64,000 bases of DNA from Oscheius sp. JU75 (Eukaryota; Nematoda; Chromadorea; Rhabditida; Rhabditidae), in NCBI GenBank assembly GCA_037178855.1, contig JASJZC010000004.1, forward strand, positions 1,116,001 to 1,180,000, in the 5' to 3' direction. Positions 8,604-19,333 of this stretch are shown one piece after another (the stretch's first letter is position 1; every line of letters begins with the position of its first letter). The notes under the pieces were generated by a model, which made no database searches, was not told the origin of the DNA, and saw nothing but the letters and a program-made list of their open reading frames with translations. The translations under genes and the position numbers were made by a program.

Positions 8604-11108
8604 CTAGTCTTCCTTCTTTTTTCGTTTCGCAGCTGGCTCCACATAGTCCTCATCAACTATGTGACTGTAGTCTTCAAGAAGTTTTTGGGATAACAGCGCC
8701 GTATTGTTCTTCTCTAGGGGGAACAGACACAAGATTTCTTCGTCGTCGACCTGAAAACAGGGTTACGGGGGACTGTGGAATGTTCAAAAGAATACTGCCG
8801 TAACCCATTTCATTTCCTGCCGGGACTCAGTTAGCAGTCAAAAATTAAATATTCCCATTAAAGCAAGAGTACAGCTGAAGTTTGTATAAGCCAAATTTTG
8901 GAACTGTCTCCCTTTAGCTTGAACATGGGTCACGAAATAAAAAAAAATAACTCTCAAAGCTTACATATTTTCGGAAGACAGTTGGAGGAATCCAGTCGGG
9001 ATCAAGCTTCTTTGCAAAGAGAATGACGGCTTCGATGATACACTCCCTGTTCAGAGTGACATATCCGGAGTGGAAGAGAGAGGAATCCTAGAAAAAGACA
9101 TCCATAATTTTACTACGACCTGATGATACCGATTTCTTGAGCTCCTCCTCCGTGATTCTGCCCTCGTCTTGACCGAGAGCCGGCGGCTCAAATCCGGCCT
9201 TTTCGATCTGCCTGTCGAAGGCGTTACTGATGATTTCTACACGTTCTAAATAGACTATTTGATGCCAAAAAGACGGAGCTAACCATGTAACTTGAATTTC
9301 AAGGCCAGTCTTCGGAAGATGAGATTCTCGCAAACCTGCAGAATGCTCTGGACTTTGACTATAAGCCGATCAGCCTCAAATTGCAGCGATTCGTCCTCGT
9401 CGAAGTCAATTCCGCTGACTCCGTATTTGATCATTCGAGAAAACAAGATGTAAATATCAACAAGTAAGGCGTCTAGACCAAAATGGTCCAAAGCTTGCTG
9501 TTCCTAAACTGACAGTATGCGTAAGACCGCCGAGCGGAGTCGAGCCCGGGTCGCACGAGTCGTAACGGCGCGCCTTATCAATGGCTCGCGTTCAATAGAA
9601 TGAATAGCAACTCTTACTTTGCTATTAGCTGTTCCATATTGATGTACTTTCTTCTCAGTGACAGGTAACAGACTCCTTCGTCTATGCTCTTGACCAGAAG
9701 ACGGAGAAATTGGCTGAACTTTTCGACGGATGTACTCACAATACATTTGAAGGTCTGAAGCGTAACCGAAGTTGGAGAAGATGAATTAACTGACCTTCTT
9801 TCTCGCCTCCGCCCAGGCCAGCTTCTTATGTTCGTATTTTTCATGGTATTTGGCGTACTTGGCCATCAGCGTAGCGACTATTTTATCCCTGGAATGATCT
9901 GCGTAACTGGCTTAGAAAATACGATTACCATGCCTCTACGCACAAAGATTCCCGTTTGGTTATGTTCTTGGATATTTGGGTAAAGTCAATGGCGGTTTTC
10001 AATCGATCCAGTTCCGAGTGGTTTTGTTTGCGAATTGCTCGTTTTAAAGTCTAAAAACTTGACTGTTTGTAAGGAAAAATGGAGGCGGATCTCAACTGTT
10101 TTGACCGTCCGCATCTTTTGGGACTACATTTTGTCAGCTAATAATGGCTTGTTCAGCAACAACTCAGCTTATATCACGTTGTAGTTTTAGTCGTTTTAAA
10201 GGGGCTACATCTTTGCATTACATGGCTAAGCCGGAAAAAAAACAAAACATTATTGGACGAACAAGACGGAACAGAATCAAGGAGACTAGCCTTCGAGAAC
10301 ACTTCCTCATCTAGGGACGGAGTGGAATTGACGATCGTGTTCCAATAGGCTAGCCAGCCACTTCGTTGAAATGGATTTTTCAGGTATCGTTCGTAAGCGT
10401 TCTGACACAGCATGTGGGGTCGATTGATCCTCTGAAATTGGGTGAAATACGAAGAAAAAAAATCACACCTCAGCAGCTTCTCTCATGTTTCCCACTTTTT
10501 TGTATTCCGCAATAAACTTCAGCAGATCCAGCTGCGAAAGATACGTTCTACAAACTTTTTGTAGTATGGAGATAGCAGAAAAGATACCTCTTTTTCAGGA
10601 TCGATCGACCTTCCAGAACTGCCTTGTCGAAGATGCGTTGCATGCGCCGCTTCACCTGATAGCCGCTTCGATGCGGGAGTCCAGAGCACATTGTGGGCCA
10701 GAAGTTTGTGTCTTTGCAAAATTGGCGTCGTTTTTGGACAGCTTTGTGATCCTTAACTTCTTATTTATCCAATGCTCAATGGTTCCAGAACCTGTGTCGA
10801 AAAACGGTCTCCAAAGCCGGCAAACTCTCGGGCTCGATCTTGGGCGATGTCGTGCCTCGTCGCGTACTGCTTCCAATTCTCCCGGATCACATTGTCTTCA
10901 TCCGGTTTGAAGCGTGTTCCATGCAGATAGCCGGTCCCTAGAAATGCAGAATGAACCAGATACTGCCAGACGACACACCGAACTCGTGAAGTCGCTCAAT
11001 CATCTCCGGTTTCAATTCACGCGTTGCGACGTGATGAAACAAGAAACCGTCATCTGTATGGATTCCAACGGGTGGCAGCTCAAGCGTATTTCCAACAAAA
11101 CGACTCAT
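8604..11108 (-). CDS. Myb/SANT-repeat protein, possibly TTF1/Reb1-like
   Basis: Likely a nuclear DNA-binding protein. It starts MSRFVGNTLELPPVG at 11108. Three Myb/SANT-like helical repeats follow: KPDEDNVIRENWKQYA; FWPTMCSGLPHRSGYQ running into VKRRMQRIFD; and LLKFIAEYKKVGNMREAAER. The second repeat has the LPxR...QV pattern seen in RNA polymerase I termination factors TTF1/Reb1, which is why I suggest that family, tentatively. The rest is helical and charged, with no motif I recognise (HFGLDALLVDIYILFSRM; DPDWIPPTVFRKYVDDEE). It ends in a basic, NLS-like AAKRKKED. The N-terminal joins use introns of 41-48 nt. An intron near 9500-9620 holds a tRNA-like sequence. The second half could belong to a separate gene, but no internal promoter or start is obvious. 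Confidence 0.6.
9530..9605 (-). repeat. tRNA-like sequence in an intron
   Basis: The minus strand reads GAGCCATTGATAAGGCGCGCC (A-box-like), CGTTACGACTCG and GGGCTCGACTCCGC (B-box-like). It is GC-rich compared with the surrounding intron. Unlike the SARNP and RNF25 copies it lies in the same sense as its host gene. Confidence 0.4.
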
Positions 11109-11589
11109 ACCTGAGCAAAACCTCGTTTATTCTCACGTATAGACAATTTCTCTTCAAAAAAGAAACATAAGGATGCGGGATTATAACCGTAAGTGTTGGG
11201 GGAGAAGGAGTGGAGGGCTGTGTGCACAAACCGACCAAATAGAACATTCATTTGTTCGAGCTACATTTTGTTAATCATGCGTTAGGCGATTCACAAAATA
11301 TAAAGCTCTGACAGCTAGGCAAAATAAATACTTTAAACACTGGATTGTGATGGTTATAGAGACTATGACACAGAGGGAGAAAGGAGGTTGGGATGGGAGG
11401 ACGAATAGAGGTTAGAGAGAGGAGAAAGAGAGTGGGTATATGACTCAGGTGGGTGCAACAAAAACAAAAAATACCCTGTATAAAAGAACCCTGAGCATCT
11501 GAGAGAGACGGGAGATGGGGACTCACCGAAAAAGTGATAGAGGGCCTATGATTTAAGTCTAAACTAAAGCCAAAATAAGTGTGTGCAGT
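11109..11589. other. Intergenic spacer
   Basis: This 480-bp spacer separates the CDC25 stop from the start of the downstream minus-strand gene. The plus strand is purine-rich from about 11370 to 11440 (gggaggacg, agagaggagaaagagag). TTTATT near 11127 would be a minus-strand AATAAA. No ORF with coding character was seen. Confidence 0.6.
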
Positions 11590-13151
11590 TTACAGAAAAC
11601 TAGATTCAGGCGAGGAAATGGAGAAATTTAGCCGGCACGGTGAGAGATCTTGATCTTCCCTGATGGGTGAACTCGGTGTGAGCGCTACGGTTTTCGACTT
11701 GAAGAGAAGACGGCGTGATCGAATCGGAGAGCGTCTCTTCTTCTCGTCGCTGGAAGTAAACGCATGAAAAGGTCAGTTTTAAACGGCGGCGCGCTATTGC
11801 GTACAGAAAAAGAACTCACTTGAGCTTCATCAAAGGACCGCGGCTGCTTTTCTTGTGGAATGGGAAGGCCTTGAGCTCAGCCTTGTAACGACGATCGTCC
11901 ATTCGAACATAGGCGTTTGGTGTGCAGAACGACTAAACAAAAAAACCTTATGAAACTCATCGGACAGCTCTTACATCCATATCGTTGAGCCGAGCCCACT
12001 CGAAGAAGCCCTTGTATCCCTGATCGAGGACGTAAATCTCGTTGAACTTGATGCTCGGGTAGCAGTTCACGTTCTTGATACGATCGCATCGTCGAAGCAC
12101 GCTCGCCCTGAAACAGAGACGTTACTGAAGGTTGATATGACATTAGAGGAACTTTCATTAAACTAGCCGTTAGTGCCAACGAACCAGTGAAAAGAACTTT
12201 ACTTACATGCTGGGACCTCGCTTCTGACTGTACTCGCAGTAGAAGATTGGTATCCGTCGGGAATCAAACTCTTCGCAGAAGAAGTAAGGACTACAGTCGT
12301 CCTGCTCGTACAGATTCACCGCGTAGCGGATATGTCCACCAGAGAACTCGAAAGGATAACGACAGTCAACAAGAATGTACTGTGCGTGGAAGTCTTCCGG
12401 GGACAAGGTCTTCATCAGGTTTCCCAAAGTTTCCGGTTGGATGCGGCGATAGGCCATTGAGCAATCTTTTACGTCAATTATAGGCAACGAATAGATCTGA
12501 GGCAGGCGTTAATTAAGAAATTTGAATGAAGCTTACAGTTTGAACAATCTCAGGAATGTGCTCGCCGTTCTCATCTCCGTGTGCTTTGACTTCAAGAATT
12601 GACGTTGAATTGATACGAGTCAAAGTGGTCTGCTTCTTAAGGAACTTTCTTGAGGGCGGTGTGTCATTCTGAAAAGACAAAAGCTATTCCAAATGCAAAA
12701 TTAAACCTGGATGACTGTTAGTACGCTGACACGAACACGCTTGACATCTATGACGTCGGCGTCTTCGCAGCTGTGAATTGCACGTTTTCGGGGTAGTTTG
12801 ACGGTGGACGACCGATGAAGACGCGGCACACTTACAACCGTTGTCTCTTCAGTCGTTGTTCGGGAGACGGTGGTGTTCTCTTGGCTAAAAAACTATCTCT
12901 CAACTTGCAGGAGAAGTAAATTACTTGTTATTGTCGACGGTCTGTACTCGAACGAGTTCCTCACGAATCATACTTATGGCGGAACAACATGAGTCGTTCG
13001 AATCCTCTTCCGGCATAAAGACTTCATCCATATCTCGCATATCATCGGAGAGCGATGGAAACATCGTAGCCGAGAGCGGTATTTGCCTGCCGTCTGAGGA
13101 CGTCGTGTCGGAGTAACCACTGTCTCGCGAGTCCCCATCTTCGGTGAACAT
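11590..13151 (-). CDS. CDC25: CDC25 M-phase inducer phosphatase
   Basis: Dual-specificity phosphatase that activates cyclin-dependent kinases by removing inhibitory phosphates. The N-terminal part is a Ser/Thr/Asp-rich regulatory region (MFTEDGDSRDSGYSDTTSSD; SRTTTEETTVV) with a dibasic patch (KLPRKR). The C-terminal rhodanese-like domain has YILVDCRYPFEFSGGHI and the active-site loop FYCEYSQKRGPSM, then VNCYPSIKFNEIYVLDQGYK and FFEWA, all in CDC25 order. The catalytic Cys and the loop Arg are present, but the residue before the Cys is Tyr rather than the usual His. The C-terminal tail is basic with SP sites. The first Met (13151) follows ttttccagGGCTCTCTGCG, an acceptor-like site. The stop is TAA at 11590. 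Confidence 0.92.
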
Positions 13152-16100
13152 CGCAGAGAGCCCTGGAAAATCATCGATGAGAAAAGGCCATAAGCAAAAT
13201 GAGCGAATCAATGAAAGGGTCATGTGGTCTGCGCAGGCAAAGGGACCATTGGGGGTGGTGGTCCGACTCTCGGGGTCACTGACCTCGTCTCTGCGCAATG
13301 GCAGAACCTAATGGTGGTGCAATAGAGGATCTTTGGCTAGGTTTACTCGGAATGAGCGTCAGCTGATGTTCAATATCTTCTCAGTTTGTATATAGAATTC
13401 ATGGATGCTTAGAAGAAAAGTGATATCGTCAAGCGACCTAAGCTGCAAGAAGTAAACTATTTTGAGGTCGGTACGGGTTTACAAGAGCTCTCAGCGCCGT
13501 AAGATTCTCTAAACGTTCGCAAAAAGTGCACATACAACTGAAAATAACATTCTACAGCCCCGTGCTCCGTTTTCGATATCGAAGGGGTCACATAGGCTAG
13601 GGAACATTTGGTAAGGAATAACGTAAGAAAATACCACCAGGTGAAAAACTGGTGTTCTTTTACAATCAATTGTCGGCAGTAAAGCCGACGCTTTCTTCAA
13701 TGAAGCAACGCAACGCATGCCTATAATTTGCCTCTGGGTGTACATTGATTTCGGTCGTAAAAGCACTAACGGAAGAGCACAGTACAGAGTTAGGAAATAG
13801 AAACAAAATGGAAAACGGAACAAATTTAGGCTAGGCGAATTTGAATGGCCGGTGCCCAAAAAATTCGCTTGAAGTTCGCGAAGGGACCATGTAATTTGGC
13901 GGGACTTGGTTCGTTTTTTTCCAGATTTCCCTGTTTCTTTACTGATTTTCCCTTCATTTTTCTGTCTCTATTCTTTGTAAAACAAGTGGATACGTTGTGA
14001 GAACAAACCGGATGGCCCTTTGTTCTCGAGGGTACAAAACCGTTCTCATGCCACTTCGTCTGCCCATGACCATGGGATAAGATCTCGACGAGACAGGAAA
14101 AAGCAGCCCACAGAGCGGTGACAGATGGCTGTCTGTGGCAAAGGAAAAATAGAATTTATGTGTGGCGAATGCGCCGAGCCCTTCCCACCAAACATAGCCG
14201 CGGTGCTACGGAGATTCGAACGGCAAAAGCATGCCGACTGGGTCGAGAAGTACGCCACCGGCATGACGCATGACCCAGTGGCTCTGAGACGAGACAATGG
14301 GGAAGAAACTCACGTCGGGCGGTGGAGGAGACGTCGGTCATTTTTCCTTTCCAGATGGTACGAAAAGAGGGCCAAGAGAGCTGGAGGCTAGAAAGAAGAT
14401 TTTTTTTTCTTAGAAATTTCAGGATTAGTTAAGATAGAAATGGTCATTGGAAAGGAAAAACTGACAGAAAAGACTGGAGCTCATCCTTTCCAGACTAACA
14501 AGAATTGAACGGCCCACCCTCCCCGAGTAAGAAAAATGTACCCGTGACCCAGTCACCCGGTACGGACAGTCCATTCCCACCACGATTCCCAAATGAGTAA
14601 GGCCACTTCCGGATATGAATATGCAGAGAGCGAATTCGAATATGAACAGCTGTTCATAATGATCGTCGGGGCAATTGGTAGAGTTACAAGTCTGTGTGGA
14701 GAGACACCAACTGGAGCCTTTCCCAGAAGTTATGACCACCTTATAACTGGCCTAGTGGGACTCCGTTTTGAATCTCGGGAGCTCTTAATGGGGCATTAAT
14801 GACTCTTACTACCGAGTATAGAGAAATATTATCTCGCTAGAAGGATTACGAACTGAAGCAAATCATTACTGTAGCTGGTGGTTACGGTAACTAGGCACAG
14901 AGCAAAGGAAAGGGAGTATCGGATTCTCGCTCTCACCAGCTGTTCCAGAAATGGAGGAGTGGCCGGTGAGGGGTTTGACGCGCGGAAAGAAAAAGAGACT
15001 CGAAGGAGTCATTACCGTCGGCCATCACTTTCCTCGCTTGTCATGACCAGAGGTCACAAAGTAAGAGAGTAGAGGGACGGATCAAAGAGAAGGATGTCAC
15101 AGACTCAGGTTATAGAAAACGAAAAAGCTTTCTCTTTCCCGGAAGATGAGGAGAAAGCATTGTCTCTGGAGGTCACTGGGTGGCCTTGCCTTTCCCTCAC
15201 ACCAAATTTCAAACGTCGACAGGGCGGCCCGCGACAAAAAGTGTCCCCGGAGTGAATCCATTAGCACCGTTTTCACTCTCTCCTTTGCCTCCCTTTTCGA
15301 AGAGGGGGGTCGACCTCTATGAGTGAGACAGTCCGGGTCAAAGAGACTCTCACAGGCAAGAGTCAGACACAAAGTCTAATGTGATCCTGATCAACCAGTT
15401 TCTATCATGACCATGAGCCTCTCCGGAATGACCAATTGTGCCTGGTGGCAGGATCTGGCTTCAAGGCACATTGATGCAATTTCAAAACTGACCTTCTTTG
15501 TGAGCGGAGACACCGCCTCAATGCCCTAAAGGAGGATCTCGGCCTATTCAGTTTATTTGATAGACAGTCTCGTTACAGTAGAGAGCCAAGTGGTTTTGGG
15601 AGTAAATAAACTCACTGTCGCGGGATGACCCAACTCGGTGGTCTAGGGATTAATTACCTACTCTGACATGGTTATAGTCTAATGGAAAATCAGAGCTTTT
15701 TGACAAAGAGAATTGCGGGAAGAGTTGCGCAACTGGACTACGAATGAGAGTGGGAACAGATCAACAGGTGGATCGGAGATGCAATGTCTTTCATGGGTAG
15801 TGTGGGACCTCGGACCATTCTTACCAACATATGTCTGGATTAGTACTTTCCGAAGAGATTCTAAAGGTATTAAATGGTCGGAGTAAAAGATACCTAATGT
15901 GTCAAACACGAAGTGAAAGGATTCTCTTAGCCAACATTCAATATTGCATACGTCCTTATATGTCATATAACTTGTTAATAGGAGAAAAGTAAGCTGCTCT
16001 CTTGCTTAAAAACAAAAAGAGCAAATAAATAGGTGCAGGGAACTCCAGGCAGACCCTGGATCAGTGTTTCATGTATGTACCGAGTTTGGTGACAGCTTAC

Positions 16101-17015
16101 TTTCTGAAAGGATTACGAAGTCTTTAGACGAGGCTAGGATAGGGAAAGAGTGATACTGCTTGCCAGGAAAACGACGAAGTAAGATCAGTTAGTTGTCTCT
16201 ACTGTTTCAGCGACTACAAGATCTATTATGGCTCGGAGTTTCTTGACCCCGGACCCCGCCCTCAATCTGAGCAAACAACCGACCAGAAACTGCAATGCGG
16301 ACAGCCTAATTTGTGAAAGTGACCGCTGGTCATGGTTCATTGTTACTCCCGGTATCACAAGAGTTCATTCAAAAGAACAGCGAATTCAAATTGACGATAA
16401 GAGCTTGACTTGTTCCCAGCAGCGTACAGAAGATCTGTGACTCGGAACTTTATTATAATGGGAACTGTTGGCGCAAGTGAATTGTCTCTCGGGTGCAGGT
16501 CTATACTATTCTTTGAGCGCCCTAAAAGAGCAGGCGCGTTCTCTCGATTTTGCACAGAAGATCGTTCGGTCAAGTAATCCGAAACCCTTCCCTTTTCCTT
16601 CTACAGAATACTGCAAAATTTGAACATCAAAGAATCCTCGCGCGGGGCACAGGTGTTCACCTGCTGCCAACCATTCGAATGGTTTTGCCGAGACAGCTTT
16701 TTTTTCCTTCTTCATCCGACCAAACACGGTCATCTAATCCTATCGGCGTGTGAACGGAGGATTACGACAAGAGAGAGTACAGACAAAAACAAGTAGATTT
16801 TCTTAACGTTTTCTAGAAATCGCGGTTGGGAGAGACGAGAGCACAACACAACAATGGGGACACCAGGGCTGGAAACAGATCATAAAGACTAAAACTTGAA
16901 TCATAGCCGGGAAGAGAAGACTGAGAAGGGGAGGGGATTAAAAAGAGTAGACAAATATCATATGATATTCAGGTAAAACGAGGGGGAGGGAAGACAGTCG
17001 TTGGTAGGGGGAAAA
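13152..17015. other. Gene-poor 3.9-kb stretch with tRNA-like fragments
   Basis: No convincing multi-exon gene was found between CDC25 and the DnaJ gene. The plus strand is mildly purine-rich. Several strings look like Pol III A boxes: ATTGGTAGAGTT near 14675, TGGCCTAGTGGGACTCC near 14745 (followed by TTTTGAATCTCGGGAG), GGTGGTCTAGGGATTAA near 15638 and TTATAGTCTAATGG near 15673. None folds into a full cloverleaf. An 88-codon ORF at 14125-14391 is listed separately. The longer minus-strand ORFs (15097-15372, 15679-15966) show no recognisable motif. Confidence 0.5.
14125..14391 (+). CDS. Small ORF with Cys/His pattern, doubtful
   Basis: An 88-residue ORF in the gene-poor stretch. It begins MAVCGKGKIEFMCGECAEPF and has a CxxC followed by His residues at spacings that could make a zinc site (QKHADW, GMTHDPV). 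The C-terminus is Arg-rich (GRWRRRRSFF). No family recognised. It contains, on the opposite strand, a perfect Pol III B-box string (GTTCGAATC near 14217), so it may equally be a tRNA-derived relic with chance coding potential. No flanking exon or promoter was identified. Confidence 0.2.
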   Translation: MAVCGKGKIEFMCGECAEPFPPNIAAVLRRFERQKHADWVEKYATGMTHDPVALRRDNGEETHVGRWRRRRSFFLSRWYEKRAKRAGG

Positions 17016-18635
17016 TTAACTCTGGGCGCATTGAACCCGCTGTCCATGAGCATGTCCTTCTTCCATGTCCTCGTCTTCATCAGCCTCGTCATAGGCCTGC
17101 CCACGTCCTTTTCCGTATTTATTTTCATCGAAATCCATCAGAGAAACTTCTTCGGCTCCGGCCGTAGCTGCCACTGCCTTTGCAGCCGGCAGATAGGTCC
17201 GCAAGACCTAAATCGGCCATCTTTAGTATGGATGGACGAGATTGCAGTACCTTGTAATTGTTCTCATCGTCGAAGAAGTGGTCCTTGGGGAAATTAACCT
17301 CGAACTTCACCAGGAGGTTTCCCTTGAGATCACTGTGTCGATTGACGGGCATTCCTTCGCCGACGATTCCGAGTTGAGTGCCTAAAACCGTCGTGTAAAA
17401 AGGGCATGAATCAATCTCTCACCAGGAACGACAACCTCTCCTGGCTTGTTGGACAGCACAATCCGACGTCCATCTAGATGGGTAATAGCAATCTCAAAAC
17501 CACAGAGAGCCTCGTTTAACGAGAGCTCGTGCTTCATCAGAAGATCATCTCCTTCGCGGGTAAACACAGCATGGTCCTTGATTTGAACAACGACAATGAT
17601 GTCTCCAGGCTCGGCTGTGGGCTGAAATTGGGAATATTTTGAAGAAAATGTTCAACAGCTTACGTCAGCATGGTTTCCTTCACCGGCAAGCTTGATTTTC
17701 TCTCCATGTTGAACTCCTGGCTGGACAGGAATCTCGTGGACCTTGGTCACGTCGCTATTTTTGGCGCCTTTGCAGCCGGGACAGCGATCGCTCTCAACGA
17801 TTTTGTCACCTACAAGTTTGTTTTGTTAGAATACAGAGAGAAAAATACCTGAGCCGCTGCAGTCGGTGCAAGGAACCTGCATCTGCTGGAGCATACCGGG
17901 ACCGAGTTGACGAACCTTCATAGTCATTCCTCTTCCTTTACAGGCCGTACACGTCGTAATTTTTCCAGATTTGGACCCGGTTCTGAAACGCAAGAATTCG
18001 AAATTGCAAGAAAAACATAATTGGGAAACTGACGAAAAAGTCAGATACCTACCCGCTACAGGCTTTGCAAAGACCCTTTTGAGTAATCTTCAGCTTTGAC
18101 GTCTTTCCAACGTAGGCTTCCTCCAAGGTGATGTGAAGCGGGTAGACAGTATCTTGATGTTTCCTCCGAGCAGCACGGCGACCTCCTCCGCCCATTCCGC
18201 CGAAGAGTCCTCCGAACGGGGAAAATCCGCCATCCTCGTCTCCGCCGAACATGTGGCTGAAGATGTCATCCATACCACCGCCACCTCCACCGTCTTTTAG
18301 ACCATCGAGACCCACAGCATCGTACTGGCGTCTCTTGTCCGGATTTGAAAGAATCTCATAGGCAAAACTGATTTCTTTGAACTGAAACTTGAAAGTTTGC
18401 AAACTAGAAAGCAATGATTTACCTTGTCACCATGATCCTTGTTCTTGTCCGGATGGAATTCTTTGGCCAACTTTCGGTACGACTGAAATAAACACGTAAC
18501 AGTGTTTATAGGATGGCTAACCTTTTTGATCTCGTCGTCCGAGGCTGTCGGCTCGACTTGCAAAATTTCGTACAGTTTTGTGTCGACAGGTCCACTCCTG
18601 CTGCGCCCAGGGCCTCCCATTCCGGAGAAAAACAT
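17016..18635 (-). CDS. DNAJA: Type I J-protein (DNAJA1/A2-like), CaaX-ended
   Basis: Hsp40 co-chaperone that stimulates Hsp70 ATPase. Order of parts: a J domain (LYEILQVEPTASDDEIKK; HPD in EFHPDKNKDHGD), a Gly/Phe-rich linker (MFGGDEDGGFSPFGGLFGG), then a zinc-finger domain with CxxCxG units (CKACSG, CTACKGRG, CTDCSGSG, CPGCKGA). Client-binding C-terminal domains follow (PGVQHGEKIKLAGEG; FTREGDDLLM). It ends CAQS, a CaaX box like those farnesylated in DNAJA1/A2, so membrane association is likely. The start at 18635 (MFFSGMGGPGRS) is the first Met after an acceptor-like ctttcagGTA; MGGPG at 18620 is an alternative. It is divergent from alpha-tubulin, with about 700 bp between them. Confidence 0.95.
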
Positions 18636-19333
18636 TACCTGAAAGAACAATGAAATCACAGAACCACGAAGTTTTGGAAGATAACGAATTGCCACTAGAC
18701 CAAGTTCAGGAAAAGAAGCTGAAAGACATAGGAAATGCACTGATTGACTAATATCTTTTCCGCAGGCCGATGAAAGGAAAGTTGTGAAGCTAAACAATAT
18801 AAAGGTGATGCTCAATGTGCGGTCATCGATGAGAAAAGCGAGTAAATGCGGAGAGAAAAGAAGAAATCGAATTTCGAGATGATAGCGAAGGGTGCTTCTA
18901 GAACAAACTACGGTATTGCGCTCCAGTGAAAATGGCTACGCAGCCATAGTTTAATGGCATGAATCTGTACTGGGAAATACTGCAGCTGAAGAGAAAGAAT
19001 AATAAGACGACCTAAGAAAAACTGGACAGAGACAGAAGTCTTCAAAGAAAAAGATTCCAGAACTTTCAGTGTCTAATTTCGTGCCAGTTGTAGTTTAAAG
19101 GACTGTTAGCAAAGAAGGTCCTGAAATGATTTGCGAACGGCTGAATGATTCATAGGTCGATCGTTTTTTTTTTGTTGCAACTTCTCCCTAAACATTGGGG
19201 GTCTCTTGTTAATGTCTGAGATGTTTTTTCTTCTTTTTTTTGGCATAACGGGCCAGCCGGAAACGATTTTATATCTCATCTCTTAGCTTTACCACATCGG
19301 TTATATTTCTTCAACATCTCATTTCTAGACACC
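18636..19333. promoter_or_regulatory. Intergenic region between divergent DnaJ and tubulin genes
   Basis: This interval should hold promoters for both genes. Two tRNA-like D-arm strings lie on the plus strand: GCCATAGTTTAATGGC near 18945, which forms a 4-bp stem with an 8-base loop, and GTTGTAGTTTAAAGG near 19087. Neither continues into a complete cloverleaf. T-tracts occur at 19166 and 19230. The segment ends with catttctagACACC directly before the tubulin ATG, an acceptor-like site. Confidence 0.4.

Noticed and set aside
13509-13859. 116-codon minus-strand ORF with hydrophobic segments upstream of CDC25
   Set aside because: Composition is Phe/Leu/Ser-rich, as from a T-rich strand; no family and no splice structure. 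Probably upstream noncoding sequence.
14593-14799. 68-codon ORF in the gene-poor stretch
   Set aside because: Overlaps the tRNA-like strings and has no coding signature beyond being open.
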